Positions 5,808 to 11,542 of a stretch of 11,542 nucleotides of DNA are shown here, piece after piece. The notes under the pieces were generated by a model. It ran no database searches. It saw only the letters and a list, made by a program, of their open reading frames with translations, and had not been told where the DNA came from. The stretch spans positions 1 to 11,542 of the forward strand of contig JAWXBI010000213.1 of assembly GCA_034439915.1 (NCBI GenBank), read 5' to 3'. The translations under genes were made by a program, and so were the position numbers. The stretch comes from JADJLQ01 sp034439915. GTDB lineage: Bacteria > Bacteroidota > Bacteroidia > Chitinophagales > Saprospiraceae. Positions within the stretch are counted from its first letter, which is position 1. The number at the start of each line of letters is the position of its first letter.

Positions 5808-6263
5808 GTGAAAAAGAATAAATCAAATAGACCATCCGGTTTTGAAAAATTTTCTACCCAGGCAACGCATGCTTCAGGAAGTACTATTGCGTTTTTAATT
5901 GCTTTCCTGGTGATTGTGGTTTGGTTGATAACCGGCCCTCTATTTAATTATTCCAATACCTGGCAATTGTTTATTAATACCGGGACTACGATTGTTACTT
6001 TTTTAATGGTTTTTCTTATTCAGCGCAGTCAAAATAAAGATTCAATTGCCGTACATTTGAAACTCAATGAGCTGATTGTCGCCCAAAAAATGGCCAGCAA
6101 CAGGCTGGTTGCAATTGAAGAGATAAGTGAAGATGACCTGAAGGTCCTTCAAAAATTTTATAAACAACTGGCCGAATTGGCCGAACAGGAACTTCCCGTC
6201 GAGCAATCTCATTCCCTGCATAAGGTGAACGAACACCATAGAAGAAAAAAACAAAAAGAATAA
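5808..6263 (+). CDS. Low-affinity iron permease family protein
   Basis: 151 residues when started at GTG 5808. Two transmembrane helices (about 25-45 and 52-72) frame the family's hallmark 'TGPLFNYSNTWQLFINTG' and continue into 'TTIVTFLMVFLIQRSQNKD'. An amphipathic cytosolic segment follows ('HLKLNELIVAQKMASNRLV', 'EEISEDDLKVLQKFYKQLAE'), then a charged His/Lys/Arg tail. This is the PF04120 family, related to the fungal low-affinity iron transporter Fet4; whether the short bacterial members carry iron is not firmly shown. The frame extends upstream to a GTG at 5709 that lies inside the terminator, so that longer start is rejected. No ATG is available near the conserved region; GTG 5808 gives the usual family length. 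Its position after a ferritin-like gene fits an iron theme. Confidence 0.8.
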   Translation: MKKNKSNRPSGFEKFSTQATHASGSTIAFLIAFLVIVVWLITGPLFNYSNTWQLFINTGTTIVTFLMVFLIQRSQNKDSIAVHLKLNELIVAQKMASNRLVAIEEISEDDLKVLQKFYKQLAELAEQELPVEQSHSLHKVNEHHRRKKQKE

Positions 6264-6268
6264 TCGGT

Positions 6269-6550
6269 TTATCCCGGAATTTTAAACGCCTGCCTGGTCA
6301 ATAACTTCCATATCCCTTTTTGTTTTTGCCACACTAATAAAATGTGTATATCGATTTTACCCACTGCGTTTATATTAAATGTTTCCCCGGTCAGCCGGTG
6401 CCTGACTATGGCATTATCACCAACAATCCTAACCGTTTGATCGGAAAAAGTAATAGACCTGAATACCGACCATCCCTTGACAACCTCGTCTACAAAACCA
6501 ACCTTATCTCGTAAAGTCCCGCTGGAATGACCATAACTCAATTCAAACAG
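6269..6550 (-). pseudogene. NTF2-like (DUF4440) protein, N-terminus lost
   Basis: About 92 residues match the C-terminal two thirds of the SnoaL/DUF4440 NTF2-like family: 'LSYGHSSGTLRDKVGFVDEV', 'DQTVRIVGDNAIVRHRLTG' and 'ILLVWQKQKGIWKLLTRQAF'. Intact members start 30-50 residues earlier with a helix carrying a 'L..L...DL.YGHS'-type lead-in. Here the frame stays open only about ten more codons (no ATG; a TTG at 6551-6553) before a TGA. Homology appears to stop at about 6540-6550, exactly where arylamine N-acetyltransferase sequence begins on the other strand. The stop codon at 6269-6271 is 5 bp from the converging iron permease stop. It is most likely a truncated, non-functional copy. The family often has loosely defined roles (isomerase- or dehydratase-like or ligand-binding). 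Confidence 0.75.
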
Positions 6551-6856
6551 CAAGATGAAGAAACGTATCTCCTTTCAATGTCCGGTGATGGCAATCAATT
6601 TAAAGACCAATACACCTTTAACCTGGAAGCCCGCACTATAAATGATTTTATGGATAGTTGTCTGGACAAACAAACCAACCCAGGTTCGCATTTTGTCAAA
6701 AACCGGATATGTACCAAATTTACAGCAGATGGACGCTGGACTATCCGCAACGACCAATGGATTGAAATCCTCCATAAAACAAAATCAGAATTTCAGATCA
6801 AATCTGAAAATGAATTGCAGCAACTATTGCTCAATAAGTTTGATATCAGGATTTGA
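6539..6856 (+). pseudogene. Arylamine N-acetyltransferase, C-terminal fragment
   Basis: About 105 residues correspond to the C-terminal part of arylamine N-acetyltransferase (NAT, normally about 250-280 residues). Recognisable marks are 'YTFNLEARTINDFMDSC' (in intact NATs an aromatic-Leu-Glu-Pro phrase), 'NPGSHFVKNRICT' (the strongly conserved S-H-F-x-x-N-R), 'DGRWTI' and the closing 'LQQLLLNKFDIRI'. The whole N-terminal domain is missing, including the RxGGxCxE segment with the catalytic Cys and the His and Asp of the triad (the DVGFG region). The only ATG in frame nearby (6527) lies inside the opposite-strand NTF2-like remnant, so it is not an original start. The fragment cannot acetylate anything. 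The junction with the NTF2-like remnant suggests one deletion removed both 5' ends. Confidence 0.8.
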
Positions 6857-7003
6857 TACTCAACCCTATCCGCATACACTTAAATGGCATTACAGGCAGC
6901 CAGTGTTTTCAGTCCTATAAAACCGGACGAATTCAATCAATGGGGATTATTTAGATATAGGTAAGCTTAAACAATTATCCTATCTTTTGTCCAAAATCCG
7001 TCT

Positions 7004-8434
7004 ATGCCTGAAATCAGTCCAATTGTCCTGCTCCTGCTGGGGCTATTGATTGTTGTGGCGGGTATTTTAATTGTCCGCTTACATCCGATTCTGGCTTTGT
7101 TATCAGGAGCCGTTCTCATCGGGTGGCTGACTGCTGATTCACAACTTCAGCTATTTGCACAATCCAGGGGTCTGTCTGAAACACAAATAAATAATTTATT
7201 GAATCAATCTTTTGGAGAGCGCATAGCCATTGCCTTTGGAGAAACCAGTGGTAAAATTGGGTTATTGATTGTCCTGGCCTCCATTATAGGGAAATGTTTG
7301 TTGGATAGTGGTGCCGCAGAACGTATAGTCCGCTCCATGCTTAAGGTATTCGGGGAATCTAAAGCCCCGGGAGCATTTATGGTCAGCAGTTTTATCCTGG
7401 CAATTCCGATTTTTTTTGATACCATATTTTACCTCATGGTACCGCTGGCCCGTGCCATGGGCGTGCGAAAAGAAAAATCCTACGCGCTGTACATCATGGC
7501 CATCATTGCAGGGGGGACTATGGCACATTCACTGGTACCCCCAACACCCGGACCCTTGTTTGCTGCAGGTGCATTGGGGGTCAGTATTGGCATGATGATC
7601 ATTATGGGCACTGTGATCGGTTTGATTTGTTCGGGCGCCGGCTTAGCCTACGCGTATTGGCTGAATAAAAATCAATTTATCCCTTTGCGCTCAACAAATG
7701 ATGTCCCTGTAGAAGAGTTGAAATCCTGGCTAAACAAAGACACTTCCACCTTACCTTCTTTTTTTATGTCCAACCTGCCTATTGCATTACCGGTCGTACT
7801 GATAGCCGGTAAAACCATCATTGAATCCCAGCCTCATTTCTATCCGGATGGTATTTTATCCTTTTTTAAGGTGGTGGGTGACCCGGTAATTGCCCTTTTT
7901 ATTGCTACTATAATCGCCTTGGCTATTTTATCCAAACAATCATCCTATAAGTTGAAAGAATTAAAAACTCCGGTAGAAGAAGCTATTCTCAGTGCCGGCA
8001 TGATAGTCCTGATTACCTGTGCAGGTGGGGCTTTTGGGGCAATACTCCAACAAACCTCCATTGGGAATTGGCTGGTAGACCTATCGAAGGATGTTAAACT
8101 GGCAGTGTTGCCACTAGCTTTTTTAGTGACAGCCGTTATTCGTACTGCCCAGGGTTCGGCTACCGTGTCCATGATTACGGCTATCGGGATGTTGACCGTA
8201 TTCAATACTCCAGGGGCTATGAGTTTTCATCCCGTATACCTGGCTATCGTGATTGGCTGCGGATCTAAATTGTTTCCCTGGATGAACGATAGCGGATTTT
8301 GGATCATAACCAAAATGAGTGGCTTTACCGAAGGGGAGTCGATTCGCAACTTTTCCCTTTTATTGACCATCATGGGTGTGGTGGGTTTGATAGCTACTAT
8401 GATTTTAGCTAAGTTATTTCCATTGATAGGATGA
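7004..8434 (+). CDS. GntP-family sugar-acid:H+ symporter
   Basis: 476 residues, an integral inner-membrane permease with about 12 hydrophobic segments. It is recognisable as the GntP (gluconate:H+ symporter) family by length and by 'AIPIFFDTIFYLMVPLARAM' (133-152), 'GGTMAHSLVPPTPGPLFAAG' (170-189), 'AQGSATVSM' late in the protein, and 'GCGSKLFPWMNDSGFW' in the C-terminal third. Members carry gluconate, glucarate-like or other hydroxy acids. As first gene of a run with a glucarate dehydratase, a second sugar-acid dehydratase and a GarL-like aldolase, its likely cargo is an aldarate or aldonate. The ATG at 7004 is the first in frame after a short A/T-rich leader; 'TATCTTTTG' at about 6980 is one base away from the Bacteroidota -7 element TANNTTTG, but no clear -33 element was found. 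Confidence 0.92.
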   Translation: MPEISPIVLLLLGLLIVVAGILIVRLHPILALLSGAVLIGWLTADSQLQLFAQSRGLSETQINNLLNQSFGERIAIAFGETSGKIGLLIVLASIIGKCLLDSGAAERIVRSMLKVFGESKAPGAFMVSSFILAIPIFFDTIFYLMVPLARAMGVRKEKSYALYIMAIIAGGTMAHSLVPPTPGPLFAAGALGVSIGMMIIMGTVIGLICSGAGLAYAYWLNKNQFIPLRSTNDVPVEELKSWLNKDTSTLPSFFMSNLPIALPVVLIAGKTIIESQPHFYPDGILSFFKVVGDPVIALFIATIIALAILSKQSSYKLKELKTPVEEAILSAGMIVLITCAGGAFGAILQQTSIGNWLVDLSKDVKLAVLPLAFLVTAVIRTAQGSATVSMITAIGMLTVFNTPGAMSFHPVYLAIVIGCGSKLFPWMNDSGFWIITKMSGFTEGESIRNFSLLLTIMGVVGLIATMILAKLFPLIG

Positions 8435-8458
8435 ATAAAATCCTGAGTATTTAAAAAA

Positions 8459-8470
8459 CATTTGCAAATG
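8459..8470. promoter_or_regulatory. 12-bp perfect palindrome in the gntP-gudD gap
   Basis: CATTTGCAAATG reads the same on both strands and sits in the 50-bp gap between the permease stop and the glucarate dehydratase start. With no T-tract it is not a terminator. It could be a regulator site or chance in AT-rich DNA. Confidence 0.25.
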
Positions 8471-8484
8471 ATTAATCGATTTCC

Positions 8485-9789
8485 ATGATAATAAAAGATC
8501 TTAGAATACATTCAATTGCCATAGCCGACCCTCCCCTGCGAAGTTCATACGGCCTGCATTCCCCTTATGCTTTGAGGACCATACTGGAATTGGAAAGTGA
8601 AGACGGAATCATCGGTATCAATGAAACTTATGGTGGTGAGGCCCCGGCATCAGCCTTGCAAGCCATTCGCGAAAAAATAATTGGTAAAAATGTATTTCGG
8701 ATCACCGGCACACTCAATCCGGCGATGAAATACAAGCAACCAGATCAGGACAGATCGCAGACCTTTATGGTTCCCGGCGAAAACCCATTGGATGAAACCA
8801 GCAGGACCTACGCTGCATTGGAAGTAGCCTGTCTTGACCTTATCGGAAAAAGTATTGGGGTGCCGGTATGTGATCTCATTGGTGGCAGGGTGCGGGATGA
8901 AGTACCTTTTTCAGCTTATCCCTTTTATAAACATGCCGGAGGTGGAGGTGAAGGTGACGATATCCGGGAAGACGAATATGGTGAAGCTTTGACACCGGAA
9001 TCCTTAGTTGACCAGGTAAAGAAAATGATTTCACAGTTTGGTTTCAGTTCGGTCAAGTTTAAAGCCGGTGTATTGGATCCGGATATTGAAGTTGAAACCG
9101 TAAAACAGATGTTCCGTGAATTTGGTCCCGGTGTGCCGCTTCGTATTGATCCCAACTCAGCCTGGACCATAGACACATCTGTCAAAGTCGGAATTGCCCT
9201 GGCGAAAGAACTTTCCGGTGGCGGATACCTTGAAGACCCAACGGCTGGCATTCAAGGAATGGCTGAGGTGAGGAGACGTTTATTGGAACTTGGAATAACA
9301 GTTCCATTGGCCAGTAATGTCGCAGTAACTTCATTTGGTGATCTTCCTGCATCTGTGGCAGCTGATGCTGTACAGATTATTTTATGCGATCATCATTATT
9401 GGGGGGGTATGCGCCAGGTACAACATCTCGCCAAACTGGCTGAGACTTTTAATATCGGATTGTCCATGCATTCCAATAGTCATCTGGGCGTATCGCTCAT
9501 GGCTATGGCCCATGTTGCTGCTGCCACGCCCCATCTTACCTATGCCTGCGATACCCACTATCCCTGGCAATCTGAAATGGACGAAGTGGTCGAAGGAGGT
9601 AAAATCAAAATAGAAAGAGGCTGTGTTGCCATACAGGAAAAACCCGGGCTTGGTGTCACCCTGAATTATGATCAATTGGAGAGAGGGAAAGAAAGATACC
9701 GTAAGGTACCCTATCGCAACAGGGATGATGCCGCAGAAATGAGAAAACATGTGGATCCGGAATGGAAAAGAGTATTGCCGAGATGGTAA
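8485..9789 (+). CDS. gudD: Glucarate dehydratase (GudD-like, enolase superfamily)
   Basis: 434 residues, close to the 446 of E. coli GudD. The N-terminal capping domain (about 1-135) ends with 'LEVACLDLIGKSIGVPVCDL'. The barrel carries the full glucarate-dehydratase set: K-x-K at Lys191/Lys193 ('VKFKAG'), Asp222 and Asn224 in 'RIDPNSAW', Glu250 in 'YLEDP', Asn278 in 'ASNVAVTS', Asp302 in 'CDHHYWGG', and His329 in 'MHSNSHLG'. Asp222, Glu250 and Asn278 would hold Mg2+; Lys193 and the His329/Asp302 dyad are the acid/base pair for either epimer. Asn as third metal ligand is specific to the GlucD subgroup and supports the name. Expected reaction: D-glucarate (or L-idarate) to 5-keto-4-deoxy-D-glucarate plus water. 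It lies 50 bp after the permease. A Gly-rich loop 'AGGGGEGDD' (151-159) may be a lineage-specific insert. Confidence 0.9.
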   Translation: MIIKDLRIHSIAIADPPLRSSYGLHSPYALRTILELESEDGIIGINETYGGEAPASALQAIREKIIGKNVFRITGTLNPAMKYKQPDQDRSQTFMVPGENPLDETSRTYAALEVACLDLIGKSIGVPVCDLIGGRVRDEVPFSAYPFYKHAGGGGEGDDIREDEYGEALTPESLVDQVKKMISQFGFSSVKFKAGVLDPDIEVETVKQMFREFGPGVPLRIDPNSAWTIDTSVKVGIALAKELSGGGYLEDPTAGIQGMAEVRRRLLELGITVPLASNVAVTSFGDLPASVAADAVQIILCDHHYWGGMRQVQHLAKLAETFNIGLSMHSNSHLGVSLMAMAHVAAATPHLTYACDTHYPWQSEMDEVVEGGKIKIERGCVAIQEKPGLGVTLNYDQLERGKERYRKVPYRNRDDAAEMRKHVDPEWKRVLPRW

Positions 9790-9920
9790 TAGCGATTCAT
9801 AAAATATTCCCAAAGCGACACGAGGGACACAAACAATGATTGGAATAGATTTGAATGCTAATTCTAAGTGATCTTAGAGTCGCTCGGGAATATAAAACTA
9901 AACAAGAATCCAAACAAAGT

Positions 9921-11138
9921 ATGAAACTCATAAATGTCGAAGCATTTTTAATGTCCTATCCGATGCCCGAAAAAATCGTGCTGCCTTTTTGGGGAGGTAT
10001 CCGGACTATACTGAAACGGGATGCGATGCTGATCAAGGTGACTGCAGACAACGGACTGACCGGGTATGCCCCCGGACCTGCATTTACCAGAGCGGCGGAT
10101 GAAATTTCCGGGGTGATTAAAAATTTTTTAACCGGCAAGGATCCACAGCTTTGGAAGACCTTTGAATTTAATAGCCACCCCGAAACTCTAAAAACATATT
10201 ATGCTGTTGAAGTCGCTTTGCTTGATCTGGTGGGGAAATATGAAGGATGTAGTATCTCTGAGCTCATGGGCGGCCGGGTAAGATCGAACATCAAGCTCTA
10301 TGGAAGTGCGGGTATGTATATGTCGCCGGAAGGTTATGCGGAAGAATCCGCTGCGGTGAAGGATTGGGGATTTTTAGCTTACAAGATGAGGCCGGGGTCG
10401 GGTCCGGATCAGGACCTATATACGGTCGAAGGTATGCGAAAGGCTACCGGCCCAGATATGGGACTGATGGTGGATGCCCATACCTGGTGGCGCATGGGGG
10501 ATAAAAATTATTCGACTGAAATTATCCATGAACTGGCACAAGCCATTTCCGGGTTTCAACCCTACTGGCTGGAAGAACCCCTGCCACCAGAGGATCATCC
10601 GGCCTATCGCGAATTAAAAAACAAGAAATATCTGCCTATAGCAACAGGGGAACATGAACAAGAACTGTCCGGCTTTACCGACCTGGCTCTTACTAATGCT
10701 TGTGATTTCCTGCAAATGGATGTTTGTTGCCAGGGAGGTTTTGAAATGGGTTTAAAGGTTTTTGATCTCGCCCGCGATCATAATATGAAATTTGCCTTTC
10801 ACAGCTGGGGCACTGAACTGGAAGTGCTGGCTGCGGCCCAACTCGGGGTATGCCGGGAGGAGTCTGTAGTCGAATGGTTAGAATATCCATGTTATACTTC
10901 CCCGGGTAAAAAAAGTATGTACCCCTTTCCTTTGTCATCTGAAATCCTCAAATCACCTTTAAATATACAAAGCGGTTACTTGCATCTGCCTGATAGCCAT
11001 GGATTGGGAATTGAGGTAAATGAAGCAGTCATTGAGCTATATCCTTTCATTCCCGGCCCCTGGTCATATTTTCATCAAAGCTCACCGCAAAAAACCATTG
11101 CAGTTACGGGTGACCATAGTGTCAAATGGGTACAATGA
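9921..11138 (+). CDS. Mandelate racemase/MLE-type sugar-acid dehydratase
   Basis: 405 residues from ATG 9921, where the conserved 'MKLINVEAFLM' strand begins; the frame stays open to an ATG at 9855 but the 22 extra residues do not look conserved. N-terminal cap (about 1-120), then the barrel: Lys155-x-Arg157 ('YKMRPG'), Asp185-x-His187 ('VDAHTWW'), Glu218 in 'WLEEPLPP', Glu244 in 'TGEHEQ', Asp267 ('QMD') and His294 ('FHSWGTELE'). Asp185, Glu218 and Glu244 are the expected Mg2+ ligands. His187, two residues after the first ligand, and His294, 50 residues after the third, match the His pair of galactonate/mannonate-type dehydratases. The barrel is longer between Asp185 and Glu218 than in GalD. 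It is therefore probably an aldonate or aldarate dehydratase feeding the same aldolase as GudD; the substrate is not evident. Confidence 0.85.
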   Translation: MKLINVEAFLMSYPMPEKIVLPFWGGIRTILKRDAMLIKVTADNGLTGYAPGPAFTRAADEISGVIKNFLTGKDPQLWKTFEFNSHPETLKTYYAVEVALLDLVGKYEGCSISELMGGRVRSNIKLYGSAGMYMSPEGYAEESAAVKDWGFLAYKMRPGSGPDQDLYTVEGMRKATGPDMGLMVDAHTWWRMGDKNYSTEIIHELAQAISGFQPYWLEEPLPPEDHPAYRELKNKKYLPIATGEHEQELSGFTDLALTNACDFLQMDVCCQGGFEMGLKVFDLARDHNMKFAFHSWGTELEVLAAAQLGVCREESVVEWLEYPCYTSPGKKSMYPFPLSSEILKSPLNIQSGYLHLPDSHGLGIEVNEAVIELYPFIPGPWSYFHQSSPQKTIAVTGDHSVKWVQ

Positions 11139-11207
11139 AAGAAGTCAATAGCAAACGCAATAGGCTGACGCACAAACTTGATTTCTTTTCCCTATTATTA
11201 CATCAGG

Positions 11208-11542
11208 ATGAAAAACCTTAAACAACGTATTCTGGATGGGGAGACCGTCCACGGTTGCTGGATCAATCTGGGGTCAACGGTTTCGGCAGAAATTATTGGC
11301 CGCGCCGGATTTGACTGGGTATTGATTGATCTGGAGCATGGGGCCGGAAATGATCTTTTGATGTATCAACAATTGCAGGTACTGGCGGGTACATCCTCAA
11401 CGCCTTTAGTACGGACGGATGAGTTGAACCGGGCAAAGATTCAGCGTATACTCGATGCCGGGGCTTCCGGAATAATGTTTCCGCAAATCCAGCATCCTGA
11501 AGAGGCAGAACGGGTCACCCGTATGATGTATTACCCTCCAAA
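11208..11542 (+). CDS. HpcH/HpaI aldolase (GarL-like), 5' part
   Basis: The 3' end is cut by the window; 111 residues are visible (usual length about 255). The start is the ATG at 11208, 69 bp after the dehydratase stop. Residues 1-45 are typical of class II pyruvate aldolases: 'HGCWINLGS' near 15-23, then 'AGFDWVLIDLEHG' with His44 as catalytic base. Arg69 ('PLVRTDE'), which binds the pyruvate enolate, lies 25 residues later, the same spacing as in E. coli GarL from memory. 'ILDAGASGIMFPQIQHPEEA' (81-100) is the strand leading to the metal site, whose Glu and Asp lie beyond the window. Expected role: cleavage of 2-keto-3-deoxy- or 5-keto-4-deoxy-glucarate to pyruvate and tartronate semialdehyde, the step after GudD. 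A related aldolase with another acid substrate cannot be excluded. Confidence 0.85.
   Translation, partial: MKNLKQRILDGETVHGCWINLGSTVSAEIIGRAGFDWVLIDLEHGAGNDLLMYQQLQVLAGTSSTPLVRTDELNRAKIQRILDAGASGIMFPQIQHPEEAERVTRMMYYPP

Noticed and set aside
6527..6538. ATG at 6527 as a true start for a small 109-residue protein
   Set aside because: It falls within sequence belonging to the NTF2-like remnant on the other strand; the protein is plainly the tail of a NAT lacking its catalytic Cys domain.
9855..9920. 22-codon N-terminal extension of the second dehydratase
   Set aside because: The enolase-superfamily N-terminal strand starts at the ATG 9921; the extra residues (LRVAREYKTKQESKQS) look like translated leader.

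Overview
The window looks like chromosomal DNA of a Bacteroidota member, possibly of the Saprospiria/Chitinophagia type. Supporting signs are a moderately AT-rich composition, A/T-rich leaders without convincing Shine-Dalgarno sites, a stand-alone HsdR-N-like nuclease-fold protein, and a fasciclin / b-type cytochrome / sulfite-oxidase-fold gene group. No rRNA, tRNA, CRISPR array, insertion sequence or phage gene was seen.

Left part (1-3001, all minus strand). The 5' end of an HsdR-N-like gene runs off the left edge. A roughly 600-bp stretch without an intact gene follows; it may hold decayed coding remnants. Next comes a redox group, read from right to left: a secreted FAS1 (fasciclin) protein, a four-helix di-heme-type cytochrome b, and a membrane-anchored or Tat-exported molybdopterin oxidoreductase. 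The last two overlap by ATGA. A strong intrinsic terminator lies between the fasciclin gene and the cytochrome gene, so the cytochrome/Mo pair probably depends on read-through or on a promoter inside that short gap.

Middle part (3289-6856). The plus strand carries a small secreted Cys-rich protein of unknown function, a 217-residue protein predicted to be disordered, a YciE/YciF-type ferritin-like protein (DUF892) with a perfect terminator behind it, and a low-affinity iron permease family protein. The last two, perhaps with the disordered protein, suggest an iron or stress theme. Then come two gene remnants back to back: the C-terminal part of an NTF2/DUF4440-like gene (minus) and the C-terminal part of an arylamine N-acetyltransferase (plus). 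Both lack their 5' ends at the same point near 6540-6555, which is the scar expected if one deletion removed the shared 5' region of a divergent pair.

Right part (7004-11542, all plus strand). This is a probable sugar-acid (aldarate) catabolic operon: a GntP-family permease, a glucarate dehydratase (GudD-like) with all expected active-site residues, a second enolase-superfamily sugar-acid dehydratase with a galactonate-dehydratase-like His pair, and the start of an HpcH/HpaI (GarL-like) aldolase cut by the window edge. Together they would import an aldarate such as D-glucarate, dehydrate it to a keto-deoxy-aldarate, and cleave that to pyruvate plus an aldehyde such as tartronate semialdehyde. 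The substrate of the second dehydratase is not determined by the sequence.

No clearly new defence or mobile system is visible. The items most worth a second look are the double-truncation scar, the fasciclin-linked redox operon with its internal terminator, the unassigned second dehydratase, and the disordered protein beside the ferritin-like gene.
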